Source: CAWCGU01 sp963795195 (GTDB lineage Bacteria > Actinomycetota > Thermoleophilia > Solirubrobacterales > 70-9). Taken from it: a stretch of 64,000 nucleotides of DNA. Positions 51,817 to 63,800 of this stretch are shown here, one piece after another (position 1 is the first letter of the stretch; every line of letters begins with the position of its first letter). The position numbers were made by a program, and so were the translations under genes. The notes under the pieces are model-generated. The model was given only the letters and a program-made list of their open reading frames with translations. It did no database searches and was not told where the DNA came from. The stretch lies in contig CAWCGU010000006.1 in NCBI GenBank assembly GCA_963795195.1, positions 2,852,001 to 2,916,000 of the forward strand, in the 5' to 3' direction.

Positions 51817-54800
51817 TTGAGACAGCCCGGACTTATTGGTATGAGGCGAGGACCGGTCGCGAGATCGGTCGCAGTCGCACTGTCGGTCGTTATGGTCGTC
51901 AGCTACGCGTCGCCGCTGACAGCGCTGGCTGATGCCGGCGCTGATCCACTTCCCGGCCTCGACCTTCCCGACTTCGCCTGGCCGAGCTTCGACGGCCCTG
52001 GCGGCGGCGACGAAGACGCCGGTGGGGGAGACGCCGGCAACGGCCAGGGTGGAGGCGCTTCTGAAGAGCCCGCGTCCGCTGGCGAGTCGGCCCCGGGCGG
52101 CGGCGGCTCTCCGGGCGGCGACTCCGGTTCCTCCGGCGGCGCTGCGACGACGGCCGAACCCGCCGCCGAACCCGACGTCGTCGAGGCAAGCTTTGGACTC
52201 GGCAAGCTGGATTCCGGCAAGGACGACGGCGTCGACAAGTTCGACAACGTCGATGTCGTCGGCAACTCGATCGGCGTACTGCCACCGAGCCTTGCCGAGA
52301 TCGACTCCGGCGAAGTCACCGAGGTTCTCGACGGCGTCGCCGAGCAGGGCGCCGCAATCGACGAGTACTACGGGGGCGAGGCCCCCGCCGCTGCGACCCG
52401 GCCCATTGCCGAGGCCGCGGTGACAGCGACGGCCTCATCGGAGTCGAGTTCTGACGAGGGATCTTCCGACGGAGACACTTCAGCTTCCGATTCCACCTCG
52501 ACCTCCTCTTCGCCGTCGGTCCCGGCCCCGCCCCCCGAGCCGGTCGCTCCGGCCCCCGAGCCGGTCGCTGTTGCGCCGGTCCCTGAGCCGGCTCCGGCTG
52601 TCGCCCCCGAGCCCGTCGCTCCGGCCCCGGTACCCGAACCCCCTCCGGCTCCGACTCCGGCTCCGGCTCCCGTACCGGCACCGACCCCGGCGCCGGCCCC
52701 CGAACCCGCTCCGGTTGAAGCTTCGGATTCGGCCCCCGCGCAGACTTCCGTTTCAACTCCCGCTTACGTCTCGACGCCGGCGGTCAGCTATGTCGCAGCT
52801 CCCGTCTACGTGCCACCGCCACCGCCGCCTCCGCCACCACCGCCGCCTGCGGTCACTGACGACCTTCTCGACATCGCCAGCCTGACGATCGCGGAAGCCG
52901 TTGTCGCCGATGTCGGCGCCGTCACGCTCGACAGCATCGGTGTCGAAGCGATCGGCACCGGGCCGGCCGGTCCCGCGGTCTCGGCCGGCGCCGTCGCCAC
53001 CGCCCTCGACGGGCTAGGCGCTCCCGACAGTCTGGTCGCCGCTGGCACCGACGGGTCGGACTCCTCCGATTCATCGTCGGCCGGTTCCGACGGGTCCTCG
53101 GTCGCCGCCGTCGCCCCGGCCTCCGGTGCCGGCGGCTCCGCCCCCGCCGCCGGCGATGGGGCCGCCTCCGCCGGTGTGTCTGCCGACGCGGGCGCCGCCG
53201 GTTCGATGCTCGCGACATCCGTGCCTGCACTTCCGCCAGATCCGTCCGAGCCAGGATCCGCCCGCGGCCCCCCGTCGGGTGGTGAACTGACTCAAGCACT
53301 CCTTGACGCCGCTTTCCTCGCCGCCAAGAGCGAGTGGGCCGACGCCTTCGGAGTGGACTTCACGGGTGTGACTGTCCTGCTCGTCGACGACCTTCCCGGT
53401 AACGCGCTCGCGGTGACCATGGGCGACGTCATCAGCATCGACAGGAACGCCGGCGGATTCGGTTGGTCCACCGACGGCGCCGCCGACCGGATGGACTTGA
53501 TGACGGTCCTGCGCCACGAGCTTGGCCACGTCCTCGGCCTCGACGAGGCCCCCGGGACCACCGGCCTGATGGCCCCGTACCTGATGCCGGGCCAGTCGCG
53601 TGGTCTGCCCACCGCCGCCGAGCTCGCCAACCTTCCCCGGCTCGCCGGTGCCGCCCTCGGCCACGCGGTCACGATCAGCCCGGTCCAGGTCACCCCCACC
53701 AACGGGGCGGACGAGATCGAGTTCACCACCCCAACCACGATGGGCACGACGAGCCCCGGGTTGACGGTGACGATCAAGAACATCGCCGGGGACCCGCTCA
53801 AGAACCTCGATCCCGGTTCGGTCACGATCACCTCCGGGTCCGGCGCCTTCACGATCAGTGGGCCGCTGCCCGGCACCCTCGCTTCTGGTGCGAGCTTCAC
53901 CGTGACGATCACGTTCACCGCTCCCCTGAGTCAGGGAGAGTTCACCGGGACACTAAGTATCAAGGCCGGCGATCGACGACGGCGGCGGCCTCGAAACTCA
54001 GTTCTCGGTCGAGGTTCCGATCATCGCCCGCTCGACGGCCTGGCAGAAGAGCGGCGGGACCCTGAGCCTCGCTCCGCAGTTCGCCGCCACCCAGGGCGGC
54101 GGCCTCGACCACACCGTCCGGGTCAACAGCGCGACTTCGGTCGACCTGGTCTCTGCCGCCGGCGACGTCGTCGACAACTTCACGAACACGAGCGGCCCGG
54201 CCATCAGCTTGGTCAGCATCACCGGCGGGCCGTCCGCCGTCAACCGGATCAAGTTCGAGTCGACGCCCACCTTCCTGCCCTTCAACGTCACCTACACCGG
54301 CAGCGGCCTCGACAAGCTGACCGCGGCGGCCGTGCCCGGGAGGACCCTGGTGTGGACCCCGAACACCCTCACCGGCGGTGTTCTGCGCGGGGTCAGCAAC
54401 TCCGCGGTGGCGGACTCGACCGCGATCACCTTCAGCGGTGTCAAGGACTTGGTCTTCGCCGGCAACTTCGTCGTCAACGGCGGCGCGGCCAACACCCTGA
54501 CTTCGACGACCACCGGCGCCGGCGCGGGAACGCTGGCCCTCGACTCGACCACGATCACCTACAGCGGCGCCGCGGCGATCACCCTGCTCTCGCTGCAGGC
54601 CAACGCGGTCGTGACGACGCCCGCCTCCGTCGCTCCAGAGACCGTCGCCAGCCGGATCAGCCCGCTCGGCCTGACGCTGCCGGCCTGGTTCAGCGGCAGC
54701 ACCACTCTCCAGGCCCTCTCGGCGAGCGGAGTCTCTCTCGCCTTCCTGGCGCCGACCTCCTCATTCACCGTCAATAACGTCGCGCGTTCTGAGCGGACCG

Positions 54801-57800
54801 CGCCGGTCGGGGTCAGCTCCGGCCTCAGCGGCGGCCAGTTCGACCTCGGCAACGTGATGTCGGGGACGCAGGGTAAGGCCGGGGGGGTGCCCGGGTTCAC
54901 GGTTGCGAGCCTGCTCGGTTCGCCGATCTCCGGTCTCTCGATCTCGCTCGCGCCCGGTGCGCTCTTCCTCGACGGCTCCTCACTCGTCAGCTCCTCGCTG
55001 GGGAGCTACGGTGCGACGACCTCCGCCACAGCGCTGATCGGGATTCCGGTAACCGAATCCCCCTTCACGGGCAAGCTGCGGATCAACGGCATCTTCCTCG
55101 GCAGCCCCTTCACGGTTGAGTTCGACATCGTCGGCACCGGGGTTCCGCTGGCCACGGCGATCGACGTTCCGGAGCTCACGGTGGTGGGTGACGACCTCGC
55201 CCTCGGCGCGGTGACGATCGGGACCAGCCGCCAGTTCACGTTCACGATCGACAACGAGATCGACTTCCTGATCCACGACCTGACGGCGACGCTGTCGGGC
55301 TCGTCGGTGTACTCGATCAGCTCAGCCCCGGCGATCACGCTGACCGCCACGAGCGGGACCACCACCGGCGCCGTCACCCTGACGGCCCCGATGACCATCG
55401 ACTCCTTCACGGGCTTGCTCACCATCAAGGGCAAGGTCATCCGCAACGAGTTCACGGCTGTCTTCGACGTCACGGGCCGCTCCACTGCTTGGGCGCTCGA
55501 TGTTGCCAGCAAGACCTTGAGGCTGAGCCCGAACTACCTGCCGACGATCGGCAACACGCTCGCCCACACCCTGACCATCAACCCCGACAACAGCGTCACC
55601 CTGACCGGCACTGCCTCGGACGACTTCGCCGCGACCGTCGGCACCGTCACCACGATCGAGATCAGCGGCGGCACCACCCACGCGAATTCGCTCTCTGTCG
55701 TGTCGGCTTCCGCGCTCCCTTACAACATCGTCTACACCGGCGGTGGGCTCGACACGCTCACCGGCCCCGCTCTCGGTGGCGGCACGGTTCGCTGGAACGT
55801 CACCGGCTCGGGCTCCGGTGAGGCGCGCGGAGCGGGCGGCGCGGCCACGAAGGCGATCACGTTCACGGGAGTCAAGAACCTCACCGGTGGCGCCGGCAGC
55901 GACAACGCCTTCGTCTTCGGCCCAAGTGGCACGATCTCCGGCGCCGTCACTGGCGTCAGCGGCGGCAGCGACCAGGTGATCCTCAACGGCGGCTCCTACC
56001 AGACCCTCCGCTACATCGCCAGCGGCCCGTTCGCCGGCAGCATCTCCCGCGAAGGCCTGATCTTCACCTACGCGGGGATCGAGGAGATCGTCAGCCTCGC
56101 CCTGTCCGGCGACATCGTCGTCACGACCGACGGTGCGACAGCGGTCGCCCCTTTGACGGCGTCCTCGTTCAAGGAAGTCAGCAACCGGCTCGGGCCGGTG
56201 GTGATCTCGCCGCTGCCTTCGGGCGTCGTTTCCGCCACCAAGCTGACGGAGTTGATCGGCACGACACCCAGCCTGATCACCGCTGTCTACCTGCGCACCG
56301 CAAGCGGCTCGATCACGCTCAACGGCAACTCGGTTCCGGTTCCCAACAGCTCGTTGCTCGACATCGGCGGGCTTCTGGGCGGCATCATCGACTTCGGCGC
56401 CGTGACGATGGGCGAGAGCAAGTCCGTGCCGCTGACGATCGGAGGCCTGCTCGGCTTGATCGTCGGGCTCTCGGCGGCAGTGACCGGCGGCGGACCGTTC
56501 TCGGCCGGGCCGCTGAACCCGATCGACCTGGTGACCAGTGGCCTGAATCTGCAGATGCTGCCGGCGGTCGGGCCGCAGACGACCTTCTTCAGCGAGCTGA
56601 CGATCGGCGGCAGCCTGCTCGGCAACATCTTCAACATTGTCATCCCGATCAAGGGCCGCAGCACGGCCTGGGATCTCAACGGCACGATCGCCAGTCTCGC
56701 CACAGGGTTTGTCGGCAGCGTCGTCGGCTCACTCAGTCACACGCTCTCGTTTGACGAGGACGGCGGCTTCAGTCTCGGCACCGACCTCTTCGAGCTCCCC
56801 GGCTCCGTGACCGAGATCGACATCGTCGGCTCTGCCACGTCCGCGAACGTCTTCAGCGTGATTTCGTCTGGTCCGCTGCCGGTCGACCTGAGCTTCGTCG
56901 GCAGCGGCCTCCCCAGCGTCCTCGGTGTCGGCGGTGACACGCTCACCGGCCCGGGCTTCAGCAGCGGCCAGGGCCTCTGGTCGATTACGGGCGCCGGAAC
57001 GGGCAGCGTCACGAACCTCATCGGTGGCTCGGAGACCGGTGGGGCGCTCAGCTTCGCCGGCGTCAGCAACCTGATCGGCGGCGCTGGCGGCCTCGGCAAC
57101 ATCTTCTCGCTCGAGGACGCGCTCGGCTTCAACGGCCTCCTCGACGGTGGTCTCGGCGGTCTCTCCAAGCTGATCCTCAACAACGCCTCCGACCCCTTCG
57201 GCCAGCTGACGTTCACGGCGGAGAGCGCAACCAGCGGCGAGCTCAGCATGGCGTCGATTCCGAGCCTGATTCAGCTCCTCAACATCTCGCAGCTGAACGT
57301 CCTTACCCCCGACGACGGCCTTGGGGGCGTCGACGTCAACTTCATCACCACCGCCGTCGGCCCGGCGGGCGCGCTGATGAGCACGAACGTCACCGACCGC
57401 GGTCTCTCGGGTCTGCCGATCGACCTCGGCGGCGCCACCGATCTACTGATGCTCGGGGGCGCGGGTCTGCCCTCGCTGGCATTCCTCGATCCCACTGGCC
57501 TCATTCACATCAACGGCGTCGTGGCCGCGCTCTCCGCACTCGGCCTCAACTCAGTTGGAATTAAGGACCTTGGCGTCCTCGGGATGACTGGCGGCTCAGG
57601 ATTGGGTTCGTTCTCGCTGGAGAACATCCTCACCTCGGGCATCTCCAACGTGGACGTGAGCCTCCTCAGCGGCAACTTCAACCTGCTCTCGCCTTCGTTC
57701 ATCAGCAGCATCGGCCCGGGCGGTATCACCAACATCGACCTTGGGCTGGTCACCTCGGGCGCAGTCCTCGGGCCGATCACGGACACGCTTCTGCTCGAAG

Positions 57801-60800
57801 GCGATCTGTTCGGCGTGAACGACCTCCTCCTCGCCATCCCGATTCTCGCCACTGCAACCGGCTGGGTGTTCAACAGCGGCATCCTCTCGCTGGACAGTGG
57901 AGTGCTCGGCGCGTTGCAGGGCGACTCTCTCAACCACGTGCTCGACCTGAGCGGCGGCCAGGTCGGCCTCGGCGGACTACTGTCCGGCGGCAGCTTCTTC
58001 AACGACCTCCTCTCGGGTGTCGCGTTCGGCGACATCACCAAGATCGTGCTCCAGGGTGCCAGCGGGCTGTCGGCGAACTCGAACTTCCTCGAGATCATCA
58101 CCGGCGGTTTGTCGGAGTTGCCCTTCGACATCGAGTTCATCGGCAACACGGTCGGTGGCGACACGCTGGTTGGCCCGGACATCGTCGGCAAGACGATGTT
58201 GTGGGATGTCAGCGGCATCGGCGCCTCGAACCTGACCAGCATGATCCCCGGGGCAAACCCCGAGGACGCGCCAGACGAGGACCCGTTCGGTGTCCTCTTC
58301 AGCGGTGTCTCCAGCCTGATCGGCGCCGCCGGCACCGACAACACCTTCAACCTCACCAGCTTCGGCGGGCTCACCGACATTGACGGTGGTCTCGGCGGGC
58401 TCAGCAACCTGGTGCTCAACCCGCTCAGCAGCCTCGGGGATCTTGGCCTCGACCTGAACAGCCTGCTCGACGGCGTTTTGAGCCTGGCCTCCGGCTTGCT
58501 CAACCTCCTGAACCTCAGCCAGATCATCTCGCTGGCGCCGCCCGAAGACATCCTCATCGAGGGTCTGGTCAACCTGCCGGACATCTTCCTGATGACCTCG
58601 ACGAATCTTGATGGCATCCTCGGCGGCCTCGGGATCAGCCTGCCAGTTGATCTGCCTGACCTGATCCTCGTCGGAGGCACCAACGCATCGATCCCGAACA
58701 TCGTCTTCGCGCCTCCGACGAACTCACTCAGGATCGACGGCCGCGGCGGCCTCGACATCGTCGCGGTCGTCGGCAGCATCGTCGCGCCGGGCGCCGATAT
58801 TGAGATCGACGCCGCGATCATCGCCGTGCTCGGACTCTCGACCGAGGCGCTGAGTCAGATCCCGACCCTTGCGACGATCGTGCCGCTCGCTCCGCTGGTG
58901 CCGCTCCTGAACGTGCTCGCGGTGCTGCCCCCGCTCGGCAGCCCTGTCGGAAACGGAGCAGGCATTCCCACCACCACTCAGATCGACACTCTCTGCAACG
59001 GTGAGTGCGCGCCCGGCGGTACCGACGGAACGATCAAACTGAACGCAACCGCCATCGGCCTGATTGAGCAGCTCAAGCAGCTGACCGGATCGCTGCCCAC
59101 GACCGGCGGCGTCTTCAACTTGGTGCCGGTCGAGCTGGCCACCGCCGTCGCCATCGTTGTCGGCGCACGACTCGCTGGTGCAAGCGTTGAGGTCACGGCG
59201 CTCTCCGACGCGGAGCCGGCCAACCCGACAACTCCGCTGATTCAGGCTTCGCTGGCCACCTCGATCGCGCAGGTCATCGTGCTGGCCTCGACAATCGAGG
59301 CCTCCACGGGCGGGATCACCCTGGCCGCCGAGTCGAAGATCGACGGGACGGTCGGCCTGGTTCCGCCGATCGTCGGTCCGCCGGCGCTGCTGGCAGCCGT
59401 AGTCGGCGTCAGTGTCGCCGGGGCCACGGTGGCGCTTTCCAGGCTGACCGCGTCGAACGGCCCGGTCGAGGTCACTGCCACTAACACGGTCGACCTCGAG
59501 ACCACCGTCAACGGCACCGTCGGAAGCATTGTCGGCGCAGCGGTGGCGATCGCAGTAGTCACCCAGATAACACTCGCGACGGTCACCGGCAGCACCGTCA
59601 ACGCGGCGAGCTTCCTGCTCGCGGCCGACTCCGGTGGCGATGTCGAGACCAACGCGATCGCGGCCCCCAACGGCTCTTCGTCGAACAACCCGGACCTACT
59701 CACCGGGGCTGTCAACGCGCTGGTCGGGACCGTCGTCAGCGCCGTCACCGGCGTGCTCGGCGGAATCGGGGCGGGCGGCGTCGCAGCCTCGCTCGCCGTC
59801 ACCGGGTTGCTCCAGGTGACCGACGCGCTCTTGGTTGGGGCCGATCTGACCACCACCGGCGCCCAGACGGTGCGCGCGCACTCCAATACCGCCGTGAGCA
59901 CCAACGCCAACGCCGAGACCGGCGCCGGATCTGGCCTCGCCGTCGGCGTGGCGATCAGCCTGCCTGTCGTCCAGACCGCCGCGCTGGTGACCGGTGTGAA
60001 CTCGTCCGGATCGGTGCTTTCGATCGAGGCCGACTCCGACGGGATCTACGAGACCAACTCGCTCTCTGGCGCCGGTGCGACCGATCTCGGCGGCGGCATC
60101 AAGGTTGGGCTTGCCGGCTCGATCGCCGTCGGGATCACGTGATCGCGACGACCGCCGAGATGCTGCTCGGCAACATGGTCGACTCCGGCACCGACGTTTC
60201 GATTTCGGCCAGCTTCCAACCCGACGAGCAACGTGAACGCCGAGGCCGGCACGGGCGGAATCGGGCCATCGGTCGCCGTCAACGTCGCTCTCAGCGTCAC
60301 CACCGCCCGTCGGCGGACGCTGGCAACCCTTACCGGCGCCGATGACGTCACGATCACCGCCACGAGCTGACGACTCGATGGACGACCGTCGCCGAGTCCG
60401 GAGCCGACACCGGCGACAGCAGCGTGGTCTCCGCTCGCGTCGGCCACGTCCGTCTCGATCGTCACCACGATCGCCGCGATCGGGCTTGGCCCACTTGGCC
60501 CCCTCGTCCTCGGCGGCGACCTGAACGTGTTCGCGTCGCAGGACGCCTCGGTGAGCACCACCGCCGACGGCGGAGCCGGGATGGTCGGTGCAGGACTGGC
60601 GCTGACGATCGCGGTTCACGTGGTCACCGCCACGACGTTGCGGAGCATCACCGCCGGCGGCTCGGTCACCTTCCACTCGCGTGGTGGCTCAACCGTCAGC
60701 GGGGCAGCCTTTGCCTCAGCGGCTGGCAGCCCGTCTTCGTCGCCCGTCGACGATCTGCTCGGCGACCAGCAGGAGGTGCTCGGCCTCTTGCTCGCGGCTG

Positions 60801-63800
60801 TGGGCACCATCGTCGCTCCCGCGATTCCCTCCGTCTCGAGCGCCGTCGATGCGGCCGGTAGCCCGGGCGCCGCAGCGGCGATCGCTGCCACAGTGACGCT
60901 TTCGACCTCGATCGCTTTGGTCCCGATCACGGTCACGATCAATGCCGGTGGACGCTTGACCGTGCTCGCCGAGGGCGACACCGACTCTTCCGCCAACGCG
61001 AACGCTGGTGCGGCTACGGGTGGAGCCGGAGTCGCGGCGGCCGTTGCAGTCAACATCGCGGTCGTCCTGATTTCGGCGATCGCGGACGCTGACGGCATCA
61101 ACGCCCACGGCATTTCCGTCTCCTCCGGGATGTCCAGCCCGGGCGCCGACCATCAGCTTTCGGCCACGGCAAGCGCCGGAGCCGGCGGAGCGTCGCCCGG
61201 AATCGCAGGCTCGCTCGCCCTCAACCTCACGACCGTGGACAGCATTGCACTGCTTGGAAACCCAGCCCGCGGACCTCCTTTCGCTTTCCAGAGCACAGGC
61301 TCGATCCTCGTTTCGGCGGACTCGGTCACCTCGGCCGGGGCGACCGCCACGCAGGCGGCAGGGGGAATCGGCGGCGCCGCACTCGCGCTGGCGATCGCAC
61401 TGAACACCACCACGGCAACGGGTACGGGAGCAACCCTCACCTCGACCGGCACTTCAGACCCGAATCCGACAGCCAACCCCTGCACCGGGTTCATTCTCAG
61501 CGGCGGCGACATCGCCATCTGCGCCCGTTCCGATCACTCCACTTCTTCTTCCGCCACGGCAGGGGCAGCAGCCAGCTCCGGCGCATTCGGAGCCGCCATC
61601 TCCGTCACGATCGCCGTCAACATCACGACGGCAAGCCTCGACTACCTGGCCTCGACGGTTGACGCGGCCGGCGCTCTCAGTGTCCGCGCTCGCCACGATG
61701 CCGCGACAACCAGCAACGCCGCCGGAATCTCCAGCGGCACGCTGGCGGCGGGCGCCTCGATCGCGCTGACCGTTGCGACCGACATCGTCTCGGCGTTGAC
61801 CGTCGGCAATCTCGAGGCAGGCAGCGGCATCGCGATCGACGCAGACTCGATGCCGACGAGCGACGCCACCTCGACCGCAAGCTCAGGCGGTGCGACCTCG
61901 GGTTCCGATCCGTTCGACGCGATCGGCGGCGTGCTCGACATCGTCAACCTGGTAGCGGGGACCGTCACCGCGACACTGCCTGAACTTCCCGCCCTCAGTC
62001 CGCTGACCTCGCTCGGCGCGGCTGCGGCCCTGGCCGTCAACCTCTCGGTCGCTCAGACGCTGGCTACGGCCGGACCCGGGATGATCAACCCGGGGAGCGG
62101 CGGGCTGACGGTCAGCGCAGGCTCGACCGGTTCAGCCGACTCCGTCGCCGGCGCCAGCAACAGCGCCGGCACGGGCGCCGGCGCGGGCCTGGCGTTGACG
62201 CTGGCCGTCACCACCACCCAGGCGATCCTCGCCCCGCTTGCGATCGTCACCGCTCCGGGCGCGGCAGTCTCGGTGGTTGCCACCTCGACGAGGACGACGA
62301 CCGCGCTGACCACGCCGCCGTCCAGCAACGGCGCCGGCGTCTCGGTCTCCGCGGCGATTGCGGTCAACGTCCTGGCTGCGCTTTCGTCGGGCACCGTCAC
62401 GGCCGGTTCGCTGAACGTCCAGGCGACCGGCGACTACACGACGACCTCGTTCGCCACGGCGTCCGGCGGCGGCACGACCGCTTCCCTGGCGGTTGCGCTC
62501 GGCGTCGCCATTGCGGCCAACGTGACGATCGCGGCGCTGCTCGACGGTCCCGTCGATGTGACCGGCAACGTGCTCGTCAACTCGACGGCGACAGCGACGA
62601 CCGATTCGGACGCCAGGGGTCAGACCTCCGGCTCGCCGTCGATCACCACCGCCGGCCCGCTGGCGCTTACGGTCGCCGTGAACACAACCTTCGCCGTCTC
62701 TCTCGCGGTCGTCGAGGCCAACACGATGTCGGTTGTGGCCAACGGACTCAACTCGTCGAGCGCGGACTCGCGCGCCTCGGTGAGCGGAGTCGACACCTCA
62801 CCTTCACCGGCCGATGAAGCCAACGGCCTCGTCACCGGCGTCGCCTCCGGCCTGCTGAGCCTCGCGCCCAGCGTGCTCTCGCTCGTGCCCACCGACGCGG
62901 TCGGAGCAGGGCTGCCCGTGCCGCCCGACCCGCTCAGCCTGCTGCCGGGCATCGACGCAAGCGACCCGCTCAACCCGGGCGGGCCGCTGAAGGGTCTGTC
63001 CGCCGCCGCCGCGATGGGCATCAACATCGAGGTCTCGCAGACGGTCGCCGCGGTGCCGCTCGGCGCCGTCACGCTCACCGGCGCACTCGACGTGCTGGCG
63101 AGCGGGTTCTCCGAGCCGTCCGCGCGCGCCGACGCCACCCAGGTCGGCGCCGGTCTCGGCGCGGCGACGGCCATCTCCGTCGGCGTCGCGGTGATCGGCC
63201 TGACCGCTGTGCTGGGGGGAGTCGTCAACGCCCAGGGCGTCACCGTCAGGACACTGGTCAGAGACCAAGCCGGAACGCCTGAGCAGATGAAGCCCGTCTC
63301 AGAGGCCTTTGCCGGCGCGGGCTCGCCCGATGTCGGCGCCGCCGGGGCCTTCGCGCTCTCGCTCTCGGTCGTCTCGAGCGTCGCGGTGATCCTGCCGGTC
63401 ATCTCGACCATCAACGCGGGCTCGGGCGACGTAGTCGTCTACGCAGACGCCAACATCGCCGCCGAGGCCGTCACCGACGCCGGCGCGGCGGCTGTTTCCA
63501 CGGCCCCCGCCAACTCGGTCGCGGGCGTCGGAGCCGCGATCACGATCACAATCGCCGCCAACGTCACCGTGGCGCTGGCAAGCGGCGCCATCACCACGAG
63601 CGGCGACGTCTACGTGCTGGCTGCCGAGGCGCCCGCGGGTGGCCCCGCCTACGCCCGCGCGCCGACGTACAAGACCGCGGCCTTCTCGAAGGCCGGAGTG
63701 ACGGCCGGCACCGGGGCCGTTTCCCCGGCGGTGGCGATCGCGGTCGCCGCGAACACAACCGTCGCCGCTCTCGCCGCGGGCACGGTCAACGCCGGTGGCA

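Noticed and set aside
53970..53980. Programmed ribosomal frameshift in the giant gene
   Set aside because: No slippery heptamer or downstream stem was seen; several similar breaks elsewhere are fixed by run-length changes, so error is simpler.
57505..58821. A 438-codon minus-strand frame inside the giant gene
   Set aside because: Ser/Pro/Arg/Met-rich shadow of the Leu/Gly-rich modules; no start signal or motif.
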